A DNA stretch of 64,000 nt from Oscillospiraceae bacterium (GTDB taxonomy: Bacteria > Bacillota > Clostridia > Oscillospirales > Oscillospiraceae): assembly GCA_021769865.1 (NCBI GenBank), contig JAETSB010000003.1:62001-126000 (forward strand). Reading direction: 5' to 3'. Position numbers and translations under genes: made by a program. This document shows, piece by piece, positions 26,923 to 35,164 of this stretch. The notes below the pieces were generated by a model. It saw nothing but the letters and a program-made list of their open reading frames with translations. It was not told the origin of the DNA and searched no databases. Numbering within the stretch: position 1 is the stretch's first letter; every line of letters starts with the position of its first letter.

Positions 26923-27780
26923 ATGAAAACCGCGCTGGTCCTGGAGGGCGGAGCCCTGCGGACCATCTATTCCTCCGGCGTGTGTGACGCCTTTCTGGAC
27001 GGCGGTCTGCCCCTGCCGGACTACACCCTGGGGGTTTCCGCCGGGATCGCTTACGGCGTCAGCTACCTCTCCCGGCAGAGCCGCCGGAACCTGCAATTGA
27101 TCTGCCGCTACGCCGGCGACAAGCGCTATATGGGCTGGCGGAATCTGGCGAACCCCAGAAACCGTTCCTACTTCGGCCTCAAGTTCGCCTATGAAACCAT
27201 CCCCAACGAGCTGATCCCCTTTGACTACGACGCCTTCGCCGCCTATCCCGGCCGGGCGGAGGCGGTGGTGACAAACCTGATTACCGGGGAGGCGGAATAC
27301 CTGCCCGTCCCCCGGCGGGACTCCCCCAATCTGCTGCTGGAGGCCACCTGCGCCATTCCGCTGATGTTCCCCGTCATCCACATCGGCGGCCAGCCCTATC
27401 TGGACGGCGGCTGCGCCGACGCCATCCCCTGGCGGCGGGCCTTCCGGGAGGGCTGCGACCGGGTCGTCGTGGTGCTAACCCGGGAGCGGGACTACTACAA
27501 GAAGCCGGGCCGGTCCGACCGGGCCATTGCCCGGGCCTTCAAGCGCTACCCCAACTTCCAGGAGACCATGCGGACCCGGTCGGAGCGGTACAACGCCTGC
27601 CGGGAGGCGCTGTTCGATCTGGAGCGGCAGGGCCGGGTCCTGATCATCGCCCCGGAGGACACCTTGGGCTGCTCCCGGACGGAGAAGGACCTGGACACCC
27701 TCCGTTCCCTGTGGCAGGAGGGTTACTTCGACGGGCGGCGGGAGCTGGACCGGGTCCGAGAGTTCTGGACCAAAGAATAA
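26923..27780 (+). CDS. Patatin-like phospholipase
   Basis: This is a 285-residue serine hydrolase of the patatin/RssA type that cleaves acyl chains from lipids. The oxyanion loop EGGALRTIYSSG is at the start, the nucleophile is in LGVSAGIAYGVSYL (GxSxG), and the catalytic aspartate is in LDGGCADAIPW (DGG). The C-terminal third has the extra region seen in the DUF6363-bearing subgroup (RYNACREALFDLERQGRVLI). No signal peptide is present. The ribosome site is GAGGTGATACC. It follows the membrane-protein gene by 21 bases, so it may belong to the same operon, which ends in a terminator. Confidence 0.93.
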   Translation: MKTALVLEGGALRTIYSSGVCDAFLDGGLPLPDYTLGVSAGIAYGVSYLSRQSRRNLQLICRYAGDKRYMGWRNLANPRNRSYFGLKFAYETIPNELIPFDYDAFAAYPGRAEAVVTNLITGEAEYLPVPRRDSPNLLLEATCAIPLMFPVIHIGGQPYLDGGCADAIPWRRAFREGCDRVVVVLTRERDYYKKPGRSDRAIARAFKRYPNFQETMRTRSERYNACREALFDLERQGRVLIIAPEDTLGCSRTEKDLDTLRSLWQEGYFDGRRELDRVREFWTKE

Positions 27781-27782
27781 GG

Positions 27783-27826
27783 AACGCCCCCTGATGGAAT
27801 CCATTCCACCAGGGGGCGTTTTCTTC
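27783..27826 (+). terminator. Terminator after the patatin gene
   Basis: AACGCCCCCTG.TGGAAT/ATTCCACCAGGGGGCGTT followed by TTCTT. Confidence 0.9.
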
Positions 27827-27840
27827 ACCTGAAAAACTGC

Positions 27841-27929
27841 GTTGCCGTCGCTCCGGCCCGGTTTCTCACCAGACCATCAGAGCGTGCTAAAGCTCTTTTT
27901 GCTAACTTTTTCTCTCGAGAAAAAGTTAG
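27841..27929 (+). repeat. Dispersed palindromic repeat, copy B
   Basis: Diverged copy of the 5563-5648 element: GTTGCCGTCGCT at the left, TCAGAGCGTGCTAAAGCTC in the middle and a terminal palindrome CTAACTTTTTCTC/GAGAAAAAGTTAG. The right end forms the stop codon of pta, so the repeat lies directly against two gene ends. Confidence 0.82.
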
Positions 27930-28906
27930 TCCTCGCACAAACCGGCGGTGATGATGGCCATGGAGTAGACCTCCTGGGCGTTGCAGCCCCGGGAGAGGTC
28001 GTTGATGGGGGCGTTCAGACCCTGGAGAATGGGGCCGTAGGCGTCGAAGGAGCCCATGCGCTGGCAGATCTTGTAGCCGATGTTGCCGGCGTTGATGTCG
28101 GGGAAGATGAAGGTGTTGGCCTGGCCGTGGACGGGGGAGTCGGGGCACTTGGTCTTCATGACCCGGGGAGACACGGCGGCGTCGAACTGCAGCTCGCCGT
28201 CCACCACCACGCCGGGGAGGGCGAACTTCGCCTTCTCGCAGGCATTGTGCATCTTCTCCACGTCCTCGCCGGCGCCGGAGCCGTGGGTGGAGTAGCTGAG
28301 GAACGCCACCTTGGGGTCGATGCCGAAGGTCCGGGCCGTCTGGACGGTCTCCACGGCGATCTCCACCAGCTCGTCCTCGGAGGGCTTGATGTTGATGGCG
28401 CAGTCCGCCATGGCAAAGACGTCCGGGTCGCCGGTGGCGGAGGGACGGACCAGAATGAAGCAGCTGGAGACAATCTTGCAACCGGGCTTCGTCTTGATGA
28501 GCTGGAGGGCGGGGCGGACGGTGTCGGCGGTGGAGTAGGTGGCGCCGCCCAGGAGGGCGTCGGCATAGCCCATCTTCACCAGCATGGTGCCGAAGTAGTT
28601 GCCCTGCTTCAGGGCGGCACGGCACTGGTCCTCGGTCATCTTGCCCTTGCGCAGGGCCACCATCTCGGCCACCATCTTGTCCATGTCCTCGAAGGTCTCG
28701 GGGTCCAGAATCTCCGCGCCCTTGACGTTGAAGCCCACTTCCTCGGCGGCGGCCAGGATCTCCTCCCGGTTCCCCACCAGCACGGGCATCAGAAACGTGG
28801 CGGACAGCAGGCGGGCGGCGGCCTCCAGAATGCGGGGGTCGGTACCCTCGGTGAACACGATCTTGCGGGGGTGGGCTTTCAGCTTTTTGATCAGAAATTC
28901 AAACAT
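27926..28906 (-). CDS. pta: Phosphate acetyltransferase
   Basis: Pta turns acetyl-CoA and phosphate into acetyl phosphate, the step before ATP formation by acetate kinase. At 326 residues it is the short single-domain form. The family pattern is present: KIVFTEGTDPRILEAAARLL, then GGATYSTADTVRPALQLIKT, SVFILVRPS-type strand SSCFILVRPSAT, and the C-terminal GPILQGLNAPINDLSRGCN. No ackA is in the window. The stop codon lies in a dispersed repeat. The start follows GGAGGAAGAGAC. Confidence 0.96.
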   Translation of the reverse strand: MFEFLIKKLKAHPRKIVFTEGTDPRILEAAARLLSATFLMPVLVGNREEILAAAEEVGFNVKGAEILDPETFEDMDKMVAEMVALRKGKMTEDQCRAALKQGNYFGTMLVKMGYADALLGGATYSTADTVRPALQLIKTKPGCKIVSSCFILVRPSATGDPDVFAMADCAINIKPSEDELVEIAVETVQTARTFGIDPKVAFLSYSTHGSGAGEDVEKMHNACEKAKFALPGVVVDGELQFDAAVSPRVMKTKCPDSPVHGQANTFIFPDINAGNIGYKICQRMGSFDAYGPILQGLNAPINDLSRGCNAQEVYSMAIITAGLCED

Positions 28907-28953
28907 GTCTCTTCCTCCAGATGTACAAGTCTTTGCCGGGGTTTTATGATTCC

Positions 28954-28981
28954 ATTATACACCTTTGCCCGTTCCGGTCAA
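28954..28981 (-). promoter_or_regulatory. pta promoter
   Basis: On the minus strand: TTGACC, 16 bases, TATAAT, about 48 bases before pta. The 336-base gap to the M23 gene holds only this and the divergent promoter at 29134. Confidence 0.83.
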
Positions 28982-29133
28982 TCCAAAATTTCGGGGATTC
29001 CCCATAAAAATTTACGGTTTTGTCACCAATTCCCAGCCCCGGTGTGGCACACTAAAGCCGCCGCCCGGGACGTTTTCCGTCGAAAATGCCGGAAAACTCC
29101 GGAAGGACCCCGTTTTTTTGCCCCTCCCGGGAC

Positions 29134-29162
29134 TTGACGGACCGGGAAAAAAGCGGTATGAT
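29134..29162 (+). promoter_or_regulatory. Promoter of the M23 peptidase gene
   Basis: TTGACG, 17 bases, TATGAT, about 80 bases before the ATG at 29243. Confidence 0.78.
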
Positions 29163-29242
29163 AGGCATTGGTAACAAATTGTAACTTTTTTAGGACATTC
29201 CACCCTCCCATTCTCCGGGAGGGCCCCATACAAGGAGACCTC

Positions 29243-31078
29243 ATGAGCGAAGACAGGAAAAAAACCACCGTCCAGGCCCCGCCCCCCCAGGGCGGCAGGC
29301 CGAAGCCGGAGACCGCCGGAGGGCGGGAGGATTTCCCGGAGGGCTGGAGCCCCTGGAAGGACTGGGACCTCCCCCCCTCGATCCGGGACTGGGAGCCGGA
29401 GGAGGGCGAACGCCGGCCCCCGGAGCGCCGCCGCGCCTCCGCCTCCCGCGGCCGGGACCGCCGGAGTCCCGCCCCCAGGAAGCCCCGCCCGCCGGAGCGG
29501 AAGGAGAGCCGTTCTCCCCGGCAGGCCATCGCCGAAAAGCGCCTGCACTTCCGCCGCCGCTGGCGGCGCATCGTCCGGGAGAACAAGGCCCACCGCTTCC
29601 CGGAGTCCGAGCGGCTGCCCATTCAGCTGATGCTGTTCTTCTGGGGGCTGCTGCCTATGTGGGCCAGCCTCCTCCAGGAGCGTGTGCTGCAAAAGAACAG
29701 CGCCTCCCGGCAGAAGAGCGCCCAGAGCGCCCAGAAAAAGCGCCGCTGGCGCATTCATCCCCTCGTCTTTCTGGGCGGGGGCTGCGTCCTGGCGGCGGCG
29801 GTGCTGTTCGTCTCCACTTACACCAACGGCGTCACCGTCACCTACGACGGAAAGGTGCTGGGGGCCCTCTCCAGCGAGGCGGAGGCCGAGGAGGCCCGGG
29901 CGGAGCTGGAAAAGGCCACCGCCCAGACCCTGGGCCGGAGCTTCACCATTGACGACTCCCTGATCCAATACTCCCCCGGCCTGCTCCGCCGCCAGGATCT
30001 GGTGGACAAGGCGGCCTATGAGGAGGCCCTGGGCCAGGAGGTGGGCATGGTCACCACCGCCTACTGCCTGTACGTGGACGGGGAGCGCATCGGCGCCACG
30101 CCCTACAAGGGGGCCCTGGAGCAGCTGCTGGAGCAGATGCAGCTCTCCGCCACCAACGAGGGCACCATCTCCGTCTCCTTCGCGGAGAACGTGGAGGTGA
30201 AGGAGGAGTTCGTCGCCACCGACAGCCTGATGAACCTGGGTTTCCTGGCGGAGACCCTGTACAGCACCAAGACCGCCGAGGTCACCTACACCGTGGCTAA
30301 GGGGGACACTTGGTCCGAGATCGCCGAGGATCACGGCCTCACCTCCAAGGAGCTGCTGTCCCTGAACCCCGGCTATGACATCGACAAGCTGCAGATCGGT
30401 GAAATTCTCACCATGTCCGCCTCCGTGCCCTACCTGACCATGACCGTGGTCCAGCAGGAGCGGTACGTGGACAGCGTGGCCTTCGACGTGGAGTACACCG
30501 ACAGCCCCGACATCTACGTGGGCGACTACCGGGTCACCTCCGCCGGGCAGTACGGCGCGGCGGACACTGTGGCCAACGTCACCTACGTCAACGGCGAGGA
30601 GACGGAGCGGACGGTCCTCTCCAGCGTCACCCTCCGCCAGCCCGTCACGGAGTACCGGCTCCAGGGCACCAAGCCCCGGCCCACCTGGCTGCCCACCGGC
30701 AGCTTCCGCTGGCCCACCACGGGGCGGATCAGCTCCCGCTTCGGCGGACGGCGCTCCCCCGGCGGTATCGGCTCCACCAACCACAAGGGCATCGACATCG
30801 CCGTCCCGAGAGGGACCCCCATCTACGCCGCGGACGGCGGCACCGTCACCTACGCCGGGTGGATGAGCGGGTACGGCTACCTGGTCCAGATCGACCACGG
30901 CAACGGCTTTGTGACCCGGTACGGCCACAACAGCAGCCTGACGGTCTCCGTAGGCCAGAAGGTCTACAAGGGCCAGCAGATCGCCCGGGCCGGCTCCACC
31001 GGCAACTCCACCGGCAACCACTGCCACTTCGAGATCCGCTACAACGGCGTGGCCCGAAACCCGCTGAACTACCTGTAG
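29243..31078 (+). CDS. Membrane-anchored M23 endopeptidase with LysM and G5 domains
   Basis: The start is ATG 29243 after AAGGAGACCTC (611 aa). Residues 1-170 are a long, very basic and proline-rich cytoplasmic part with one hydrophobic patch (about 125-144), followed by a membrane anchor at about 172-192 (LVFLGGGCVLAAAVLFVSTY). Outside the cell come a helical region, a LysM domain (YTVAKGDTWSEIAEDHGL), a G5-like domain (about 395-470) and a C-terminal M23 domain with zinc ligands in HKGIDIAVPRG and the final NHCHFEIR. M23 enzymes cut peptide cross-bridges in peptidoglycan. The large cytoplasmic tail is unusual and may link it to an internal partner. Clear terminator downstream. Confidence 0.93.
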   Translation: MSEDRKKTTVQAPPPQGGRPKPETAGGREDFPEGWSPWKDWDLPPSIRDWEPEEGERRPPERRRASASRGRDRRSPAPRKPRPPERKESRSPRQAIAEKRLHFRRRWRRIVRENKAHRFPESERLPIQLMLFFWGLLPMWASLLQERVLQKNSASRQKSAQSAQKKRRWRIHPLVFLGGGCVLAAAVLFVSTYTNGVTVTYDGKVLGALSSEAEAEEARAELEKATAQTLGRSFTIDDSLIQYSPGLLRRQDLVDKAAYEEALGQEVGMVTTAYCLYVDGERIGATPYKGALEQLLEQMQLSATNEGTISVSFAENVEVKEEFVATDSLMNLGFLAETLYSTKTAEVTYTVAKGDTWSEIAEDHGLTSKELLSLNPGYDIDKLQIGEILTMSASVPYLTMTVVQQERYVDSVAFDVEYTDSPDIYVGDYRVTSAGQYGAADTVANVTYVNGEETERTVLSSVTLRQPVTEYRLQGTKPRPTWLPTGSFRWPTTGRISSRFGGRRSPGGIGSTNHKGIDIAVPRGTPIYAADGGTVTYAGWMSGYGYLVQIDHGNGFVTRYGHNSSLTVSVGQKVYKGQQIARAGSTGNSTGNHCHFEIRYNGVARNPLNYL

Positions 31079-31088
31079 CCCATAGTAA

Positions 31089-31123
31089 AAGGACCGCCGG
31101 AAGAACTCCGGCGGTCCTTTTTC
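31089..31123. terminator. Bidirectional terminator between the M23 and Na/Pi genes
   Basis: AAAGGACCGCCGG, AAGAACT loop, CCGGCGGTCCTTTTT. Confidence 0.9.
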
Positions 31124-31138
31124 GTCTCTGCTCGAGCT

Positions 31139-32884
31139 TTAAGGAAGCTTGTACTTCTCCAGGTCCTTGTCCAGGGTCTCGGTAAACTCCCCGGCGGCCT
31201 TGAAGTCGTGGAGGTAGGCGTGGCGCTGCTCGGCGTGGTCCTCCCGCTCCTCGATGACGCAGACGGCGATGTTGGAGCAGTGGTCGGATACCCGCTCCAG
31301 GTTCGTCAGCAGGTCGTTCAGGATAAAGCCCAGCTGCACGGTGCACTCCCCACTCTGGAGCCGGTGGATGTGCCGGGCCCGGATCTCGTCGGTGAGCTGG
31401 TCAATGGTCTCCTCCAGGGGCTCCACCAGCTTGGCGGCGATGGGATCGTCGGCCTGGAAGCAGCTCACCGCGGCATTCAGGATGTCCTCCAGGGCCTGTT
31501 CCAGCACCCGGAGCTCCGCCTCCGCCGCGCCGGAGAAGCTGAGGCCCTTCTCGTGGAGCTCCCGGGCGGACTCCTGAATATTCAGGGCGTGGTCCCCGAT
31601 GCGCTCGAAGTCCCCGATGGCATGGAGCAGCCGGGAGACGGTGTGGATATCCTCCATGGAGAGGCCGTGCTGGGAAATCTGGACCAGATAGCCGCTGAGG
31701 CGGTCCTCGTAGATATCCAGCTTGTCCTCACTCTCCAGGAGCTCCGCCTCCAGGGTCCCGTCATAATTGGCAAGCTGGGCCAGGGAGGCAACCAGGCTCT
31801 TCCGGGCCAGGTCGCCCATCTTCCGGGTCATGGAGGCGCACTCGCTGACCGCCGCGCCGGGGGTGCGGAGCAACAGGGGGTCCAGGAAGGCAAACTGGGG
31901 AGTCTTGTCCTCTTCCTTGACAGCCGCCCGCGCCAGCCATTCCATCTGGCGGGAGAAGGGCAGCAGCAGGGCGGTGGTGCCGATGTTGAAAATCGTGTGG
32001 CACAGGGCCACGCCCACGGCCCCCACGGCGGAATCCATGAAGGGGAAGTGGAACAGCAGGTCCCCGCCGCAGAAGACGATGAGGCCGATGGCCGTGCCGA
32101 TGATGTTGAAGGCGATGTGGATGACGGACACCCGTTTCGCCCCCCGGGAGACCCCGATGGAGGAGATCAGCGCCGTGACGCAGGTGCCGATGTTCTGGCC
32201 CATGATGATGGGGATGGCCACGCCGTAGGTGATGGACCCGGTGAGGGCCAGCGCCTGCAAGATGCCCACGGAGGCCGCCGAGGACTGGATGATCCCGGTG
32301 AACACCGCGCCCACGGCCACGCCCAGCAGGGGATTGCGGAAGGCCGTCAGCAGGTCCGAGAAGCCCGGCATTTCCGCCAGGGGGCTGACGGAGTTCTTCA
32401 TCATCTCCATGCCGGACATCAGGATAGCGAAGCCGATGAGGATGCGCCCCACGTCCCGCCGCCGCTGGCGCTTGGAGCCCATGATCAGCAGGATGCCCGC
32501 CAGGGCGAAGAGGGGGGAGAAGTTCTCGGGCTTCAGGAGGTTCAAAAAGACGCTCTCGCTCTCAATGCCGGTGAGGGACAAAATCCAGGCCGTCAGCGTG
32601 GTGCCCACGTTGGAGCCCATGATGACCCCAATGGTCTGGCCCAGCTCCATGACGCCGGAGTTCACCAGGCCCACCAGCATCACCGTCACCGCCGAGGAGG
32701 ACTGGACGGCGATGGTGATGCCCGCGCCCAGGAGCAGGCCCTTCACGGGGTTGGAGGTCATGCGCTTCAAAAGGCGCTCCAGCCGGCCGCCGGCCATCTT
32801 CTCCAGGCTTTTGGACATGGTGGTCATGCCGTAGAGGAAGAAGGCCAGGCCGCCGCAGAGGGTAAACAGGGAGAAAATATCCAT
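31139..32884 (-). CDS. Na/Pi cotransporter family protein with C-terminal PhoU-like domain
   Basis: Starting at ATG 32884 (GAGGAG upstream; the track's GTG is five codons earlier) the protein has 581 residues. The N-terminal half has two repeats typical of NptA/YjbB carriers, each with the QSSS motif: GAGITIAVQSSSAVTVMLVG and GAVFTGIIQSSAASVGILQA, plus GSNVGTTLTAWI and GQNIGTCVTALI. It should import phosphate, or export it, with sodium across the cytoplasmic membrane. From about residue 345 on, two PhoU-like helical bundles follow (DLARKSLVASLAQL, then FERIGDHALNIQESARELHE and LERVSDHCSNIAV), which probably gate transport. It stands alone. Confidence 0.94.
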   Translation of the reverse strand: MDIFSLFTLCGGLAFFLYGMTTMSKSLEKMAGGRLERLLKRMTSNPVKGLLLGAGITIAVQSSSAVTVMLVGLVNSGVMELGQTIGVIMGSNVGTTLTAWILSLTGIESESVFLNLLKPENFSPLFALAGILLIMGSKRQRRRDVGRILIGFAILMSGMEMMKNSVSPLAEMPGFSDLLTAFRNPLLGVAVGAVFTGIIQSSAASVGILQALALTGSITYGVAIPIIMGQNIGTCVTALISSIGVSRGAKRVSVIHIAFNIIGTAIGLIVFCGGDLLFHFPFMDSAVGAVGVALCHTIFNIGTTALLLPFSRQMEWLARAAVKEEDKTPQFAFLDPLLLRTPGAAVSECASMTRKMGDLARKSLVASLAQLANYDGTLEAELLESEDKLDIYEDRLSGYLVQISQHGLSMEDIHTVSRLLHAIGDFERIGDHALNIQESARELHEKGLSFSGAAEAELRVLEQALEDILNAAVSCFQADDPIAAKLVEPLEETIDQLTDEIRARHIHRLQSGECTVQLGFILNDLLTNLERVSDHCSNIAVCVIEEREDHAEQRHAYLHDFKAAGEFTETLDKDLEKYKLP

Positions 32885-32994
32885 GCAGAAACTCCTCACT
32901 TCCGCGCCCGCGCCAAGGCGGACGCTCCATCTTATGTGACGGCTCCATTATATATGTGGAGGGCGGGCGCGGGGAATCGGCGGAATGACCAAAA

Positions 32995-33012
32995 CGCAAA
33001 CTTTGCGTAAAA
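32995..33012 (-). terminator. Weak hairpin after malQ
   Basis: ACGCAAACTTTGCGT symmetry with TTTTGG following on the minus strand. It is short and may be only a partial terminator. The 148-base gap holds an AT-rich TATAAT-like box near 32950 without a good -35. Confidence 0.45.
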
Positions 33013-33032
33013 TTTTGGCATTTTAACCAAGA

Positions 33033-34562
33033 TCATTCTTTCTCTTTGGCGGTTTCGCTGGGTTCTTCCTCCTCCGGCTCCGGAATCCAGGGGCAGCGGC
33101 CGTAGAAGGATGTCTGTGAGCGGATCTCCTCCGCCAGCTCCGCCGTGATTTGGCCGGGCAGCAGGCGCCATCGCCAGTTGCCCTCCCCCACGCCGGGGAC
33201 GTTGATGCGGCTCTCGCTGCCAAGGCCCAGGTAGTCCTGCATCTGAGCCACGAAGAGCTCGGCGACGCTGCCCTGGCCCGCCCGGAGGAGGGCCTTCCGG
33301 ACGTTCTCCGCCCCGGAGACGCCCAGGTACTTCTCGGCGAAGGCCCGCTCCCGCCTGGGGGCGGCGGCGTACCACCCGGCGGCGGTGTCGTTGTCGTGAG
33401 TGCCGGTGTAGCAGACGCAGTTCGGCCGGTAGTTGTGGGGCAGGTAGGCGTTGGAGGGGTCGGAGAAGGCAAATTCCAGCACCTTCATTCCAGGCAGGCC
33501 GGACTCCTCCCGGAGCCGGTGGACATCCTCCGTCAGGATGCCCAGGTCTTCGGCGATGAAGGACACACCCTGGAACCAGGAGGACAGCACGCCCAGGAGG
33601 TCCATGCCGGGGCCCTTCTCCCAGGTCCCCACCCGGGCGGTCTCCGCCTCCGCCGGAACCGCCCAGTAGCTCTCCAGGCCCCGGAAGTGGTCGATGCGGA
33701 TGACGTCGAAGAGCTTGCCGGCTCCCTCCACTCTCCGAATCCACCAGCCGAAGCCGTTCCGCTTCATGGCGGCCCAGTTGTAGAGGGGATTTCCCCAGAG
33801 CTGGCCGTCCTCGGAGAAGTAGTCCGGCGGGACCCCCGCCACCTTGGTGGGCTTTCCCTCCTCGTCCAGAAGGAACTCCGTCCGCTCGCTCCACACGTCG
33901 GCGGAGTCCAAGGAGACGTAGATGGGCAGGTCCCCGATGAGGCCCAGGCCCAGATCGTTGACGTAGGTTTTCAGCGCCGCCCACTGGGTGAAGAACCAGT
34001 GCTGGACGCAGATTTGGAAGGCCGTCTCCTCCGCCAGCTCCACCCGCCAGCGCTCCACGGCCTCCGCCTCGTGGCGGCGGAGGCCCTCGTCGGGCCACTG
34101 GAACCAGGGGAGGTTCCCGAAATGCCGCTTGGCGGCCCGGTACAGGGCGTACTCCCGTACCCAGGGGTGTGCCTCGGCAAAGGCACGGGCGGCCTCCGCC
34201 GTCTCGCCGCTGACCCGGGAGAAGGCCGTCCGCAGCAGGGGCTCCCGGCTCTTTTTCAGGGCGGCGTAGTCGATCTTGTCCCGGTTGGGGACCCTGGCGG
34301 AGGCCAGCTCCCCCTCCGTCAGAAGGCCGTCCCTCGCCAAGAGGTCCAGGTCGATGAACAGGGGATTTCCGGCGAAGGTGGACTCGCTGGCGTAGGGGGA
34401 GTCTCCGGCCCCGGCGGGGCCCACAGGGAGAATCTGCCACCAGGACTGGCCCGCGTCCTGGAGGAAGTTGGCGAAGGCCCGGGCCTCCGCCCCCAGGGAC
34501 CCGATCCCGTACTCGGAGGGAAGGGAGAAGATGGGCAGGAGAATGCCCGCGGAACGTCTCAT
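33033..34562 (-). CDS. malQ: 4-alpha-glucanotransferase
   Basis: The likely start is ATG 34562 (GGAGG seven bases before), giving 509 residues, normal for the short GH77 form. MalQ (amylomaltase) moves maltosyl or longer glucan pieces between chains and frees glucose. Family motifs: RRSAGILLPIFSLPSEYGIG, GDLPIYVSLDSADVWSERT, the nucleophile region FDVIRIDHFRGLESYWAVPA, and the acid/base glutamate in SFIAEDLGIL, then CYTGTHDNDTAAGW. It could act on the glucan made by the amylosucrase 20 kb away. A promoter fused to the upstream gene's terminator drives it. Confidence 0.96.
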   Translation of the reverse strand: MRRSAGILLPIFSLPSEYGIGSLGAEARAFANFLQDAGQSWWQILPVGPAGAGDSPYASESTFAGNPLFIDLDLLARDGLLTEGELASARVPNRDKIDYAALKKSREPLLRTAFSRVSGETAEAARAFAEAHPWVREYALYRAAKRHFGNLPWFQWPDEGLRRHEAEAVERWRVELAEETAFQICVQHWFFTQWAALKTYVNDLGLGLIGDLPIYVSLDSADVWSERTEFLLDEEGKPTKVAGVPPDYFSEDGQLWGNPLYNWAAMKRNGFGWWIRRVEGAGKLFDVIRIDHFRGLESYWAVPAEAETARVGTWEKGPGMDLLGVLSSWFQGVSFIAEDLGILTEDVHRLREESGLPGMKVLEFAFSDPSNAYLPHNYRPNCVCYTGTHDNDTAAGWYAAAPRRERAFAEKYLGVSGAENVRKALLRAGQGSVAELFVAQMQDYLGLGSESRINVPGVGEGNWRWRLLPGQITAELAEEIRSQTSFYGRCPWIPEPEEEEPSETAKEKE

Positions 34563-34597
34563 AACGAAAACCTCCATGATGAGTAGTGTACCCTCCC

Positions 34598-34626
34598 ATT
34601 GTAAAAAAACGCCCCCCGGTTGTCAA
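34598..34626 (-). promoter_or_regulatory. malQ promoter, overlapping a terminator
   Basis: On the minus strand: TTGACA, 17 bases, TACAAT. The -35 box sits in the loop of the terminator of the upstream GNAT gene and the stem forms the spacer. Confidence 0.85.
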
Positions 34627-34640
34627 GAACCGGAGGACGT
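34604..34640 (-). terminator. Terminator of the ftsH-GNAT unit
   Basis: On the minus strand: CGTCCTCCGGTT, CTTGAC loop, AACCGGGGGGCG, TTTTTTT. Confidence 0.88.
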
Positions 34641-34645
34641 CGGAT

Positions 34646-35164
34646 TTACAGCTTTTTCTCGTAGCAGTTCAGGATCTCGTGGATGTAACCCTGGAAGAAA
34701 AACTCCGTGCTCCCGGCGAAGCGGTAGCCGATGGAGGGATATAGATGATTGGCGGGGATGTTTCCCTCCCAGGTGTCCAGGCGGATGACGGTCTTGCCTT
34801 GGGCCCGGGCGGTCTCCTCGCAGAAGGCCGCCATCTGCTTGGCGTACCCCTTCCCGGACCGGCCGGGGTGGATGCAGAGGGTGTGAATCACCCCCACCTC
34901 CTCCCGCTCCGCCGGGATGGACCAGGGGATGTTGTCGTACTCGGGAAGCTGAATCCCGTTGAGGTTCACCACGCCCCAGAGGGCGCCGTCCTCCTCCCCC
35001 ACGTAGAGGGTCCCGGCCTCCAGCACCTGGCGGGCGCTGTCCACGGTGGGATAGGTTCCCCGGAGCCAGTTGGTATAGACGGGGCCCTGGTCCTCCTTGT
35101 CGAAGATGGCCTCGTAGATGGCCCCGATCCCGGGCAGGTCAGCGGTCGTGGCTTTACGAATCAT
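34646..35164 (-). CDS. GNAT family N-acetyltransferase
   Basis: The true start is ATG 35164 (AGGAG upstream) inside the 3' end of ftsH, giving 172 residues. The N-terminus [20 protein letters not shown] is typical of GNATs, the acetyl-CoA loop reads IHPGRSGKGYAKQMAAFCEE, and the late YPSIGYRFAGSTEFFF fits the last strands. It overlaps ftsH by 11 bases, so it is translationally coupled to the protease gene, an unusual pairing. Substrate unknown. Confidence 0.9.
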   Translation of the reverse strand: MIRKATTADLPGIGAIYEAIFDKEDQGPVYTNWLRGTYPTVDSARQVLEAGTLYVGEEDGALWGVVNLNGIQLPEYDNIPWSIPAEREEVGVIHTLCIHPGRSGKGYAKQMAAFCEETARAQGKTVIRLDTWEGNIPANHLYPSIGYRFAGSTEFFFQGYIHEILNCYEKKL

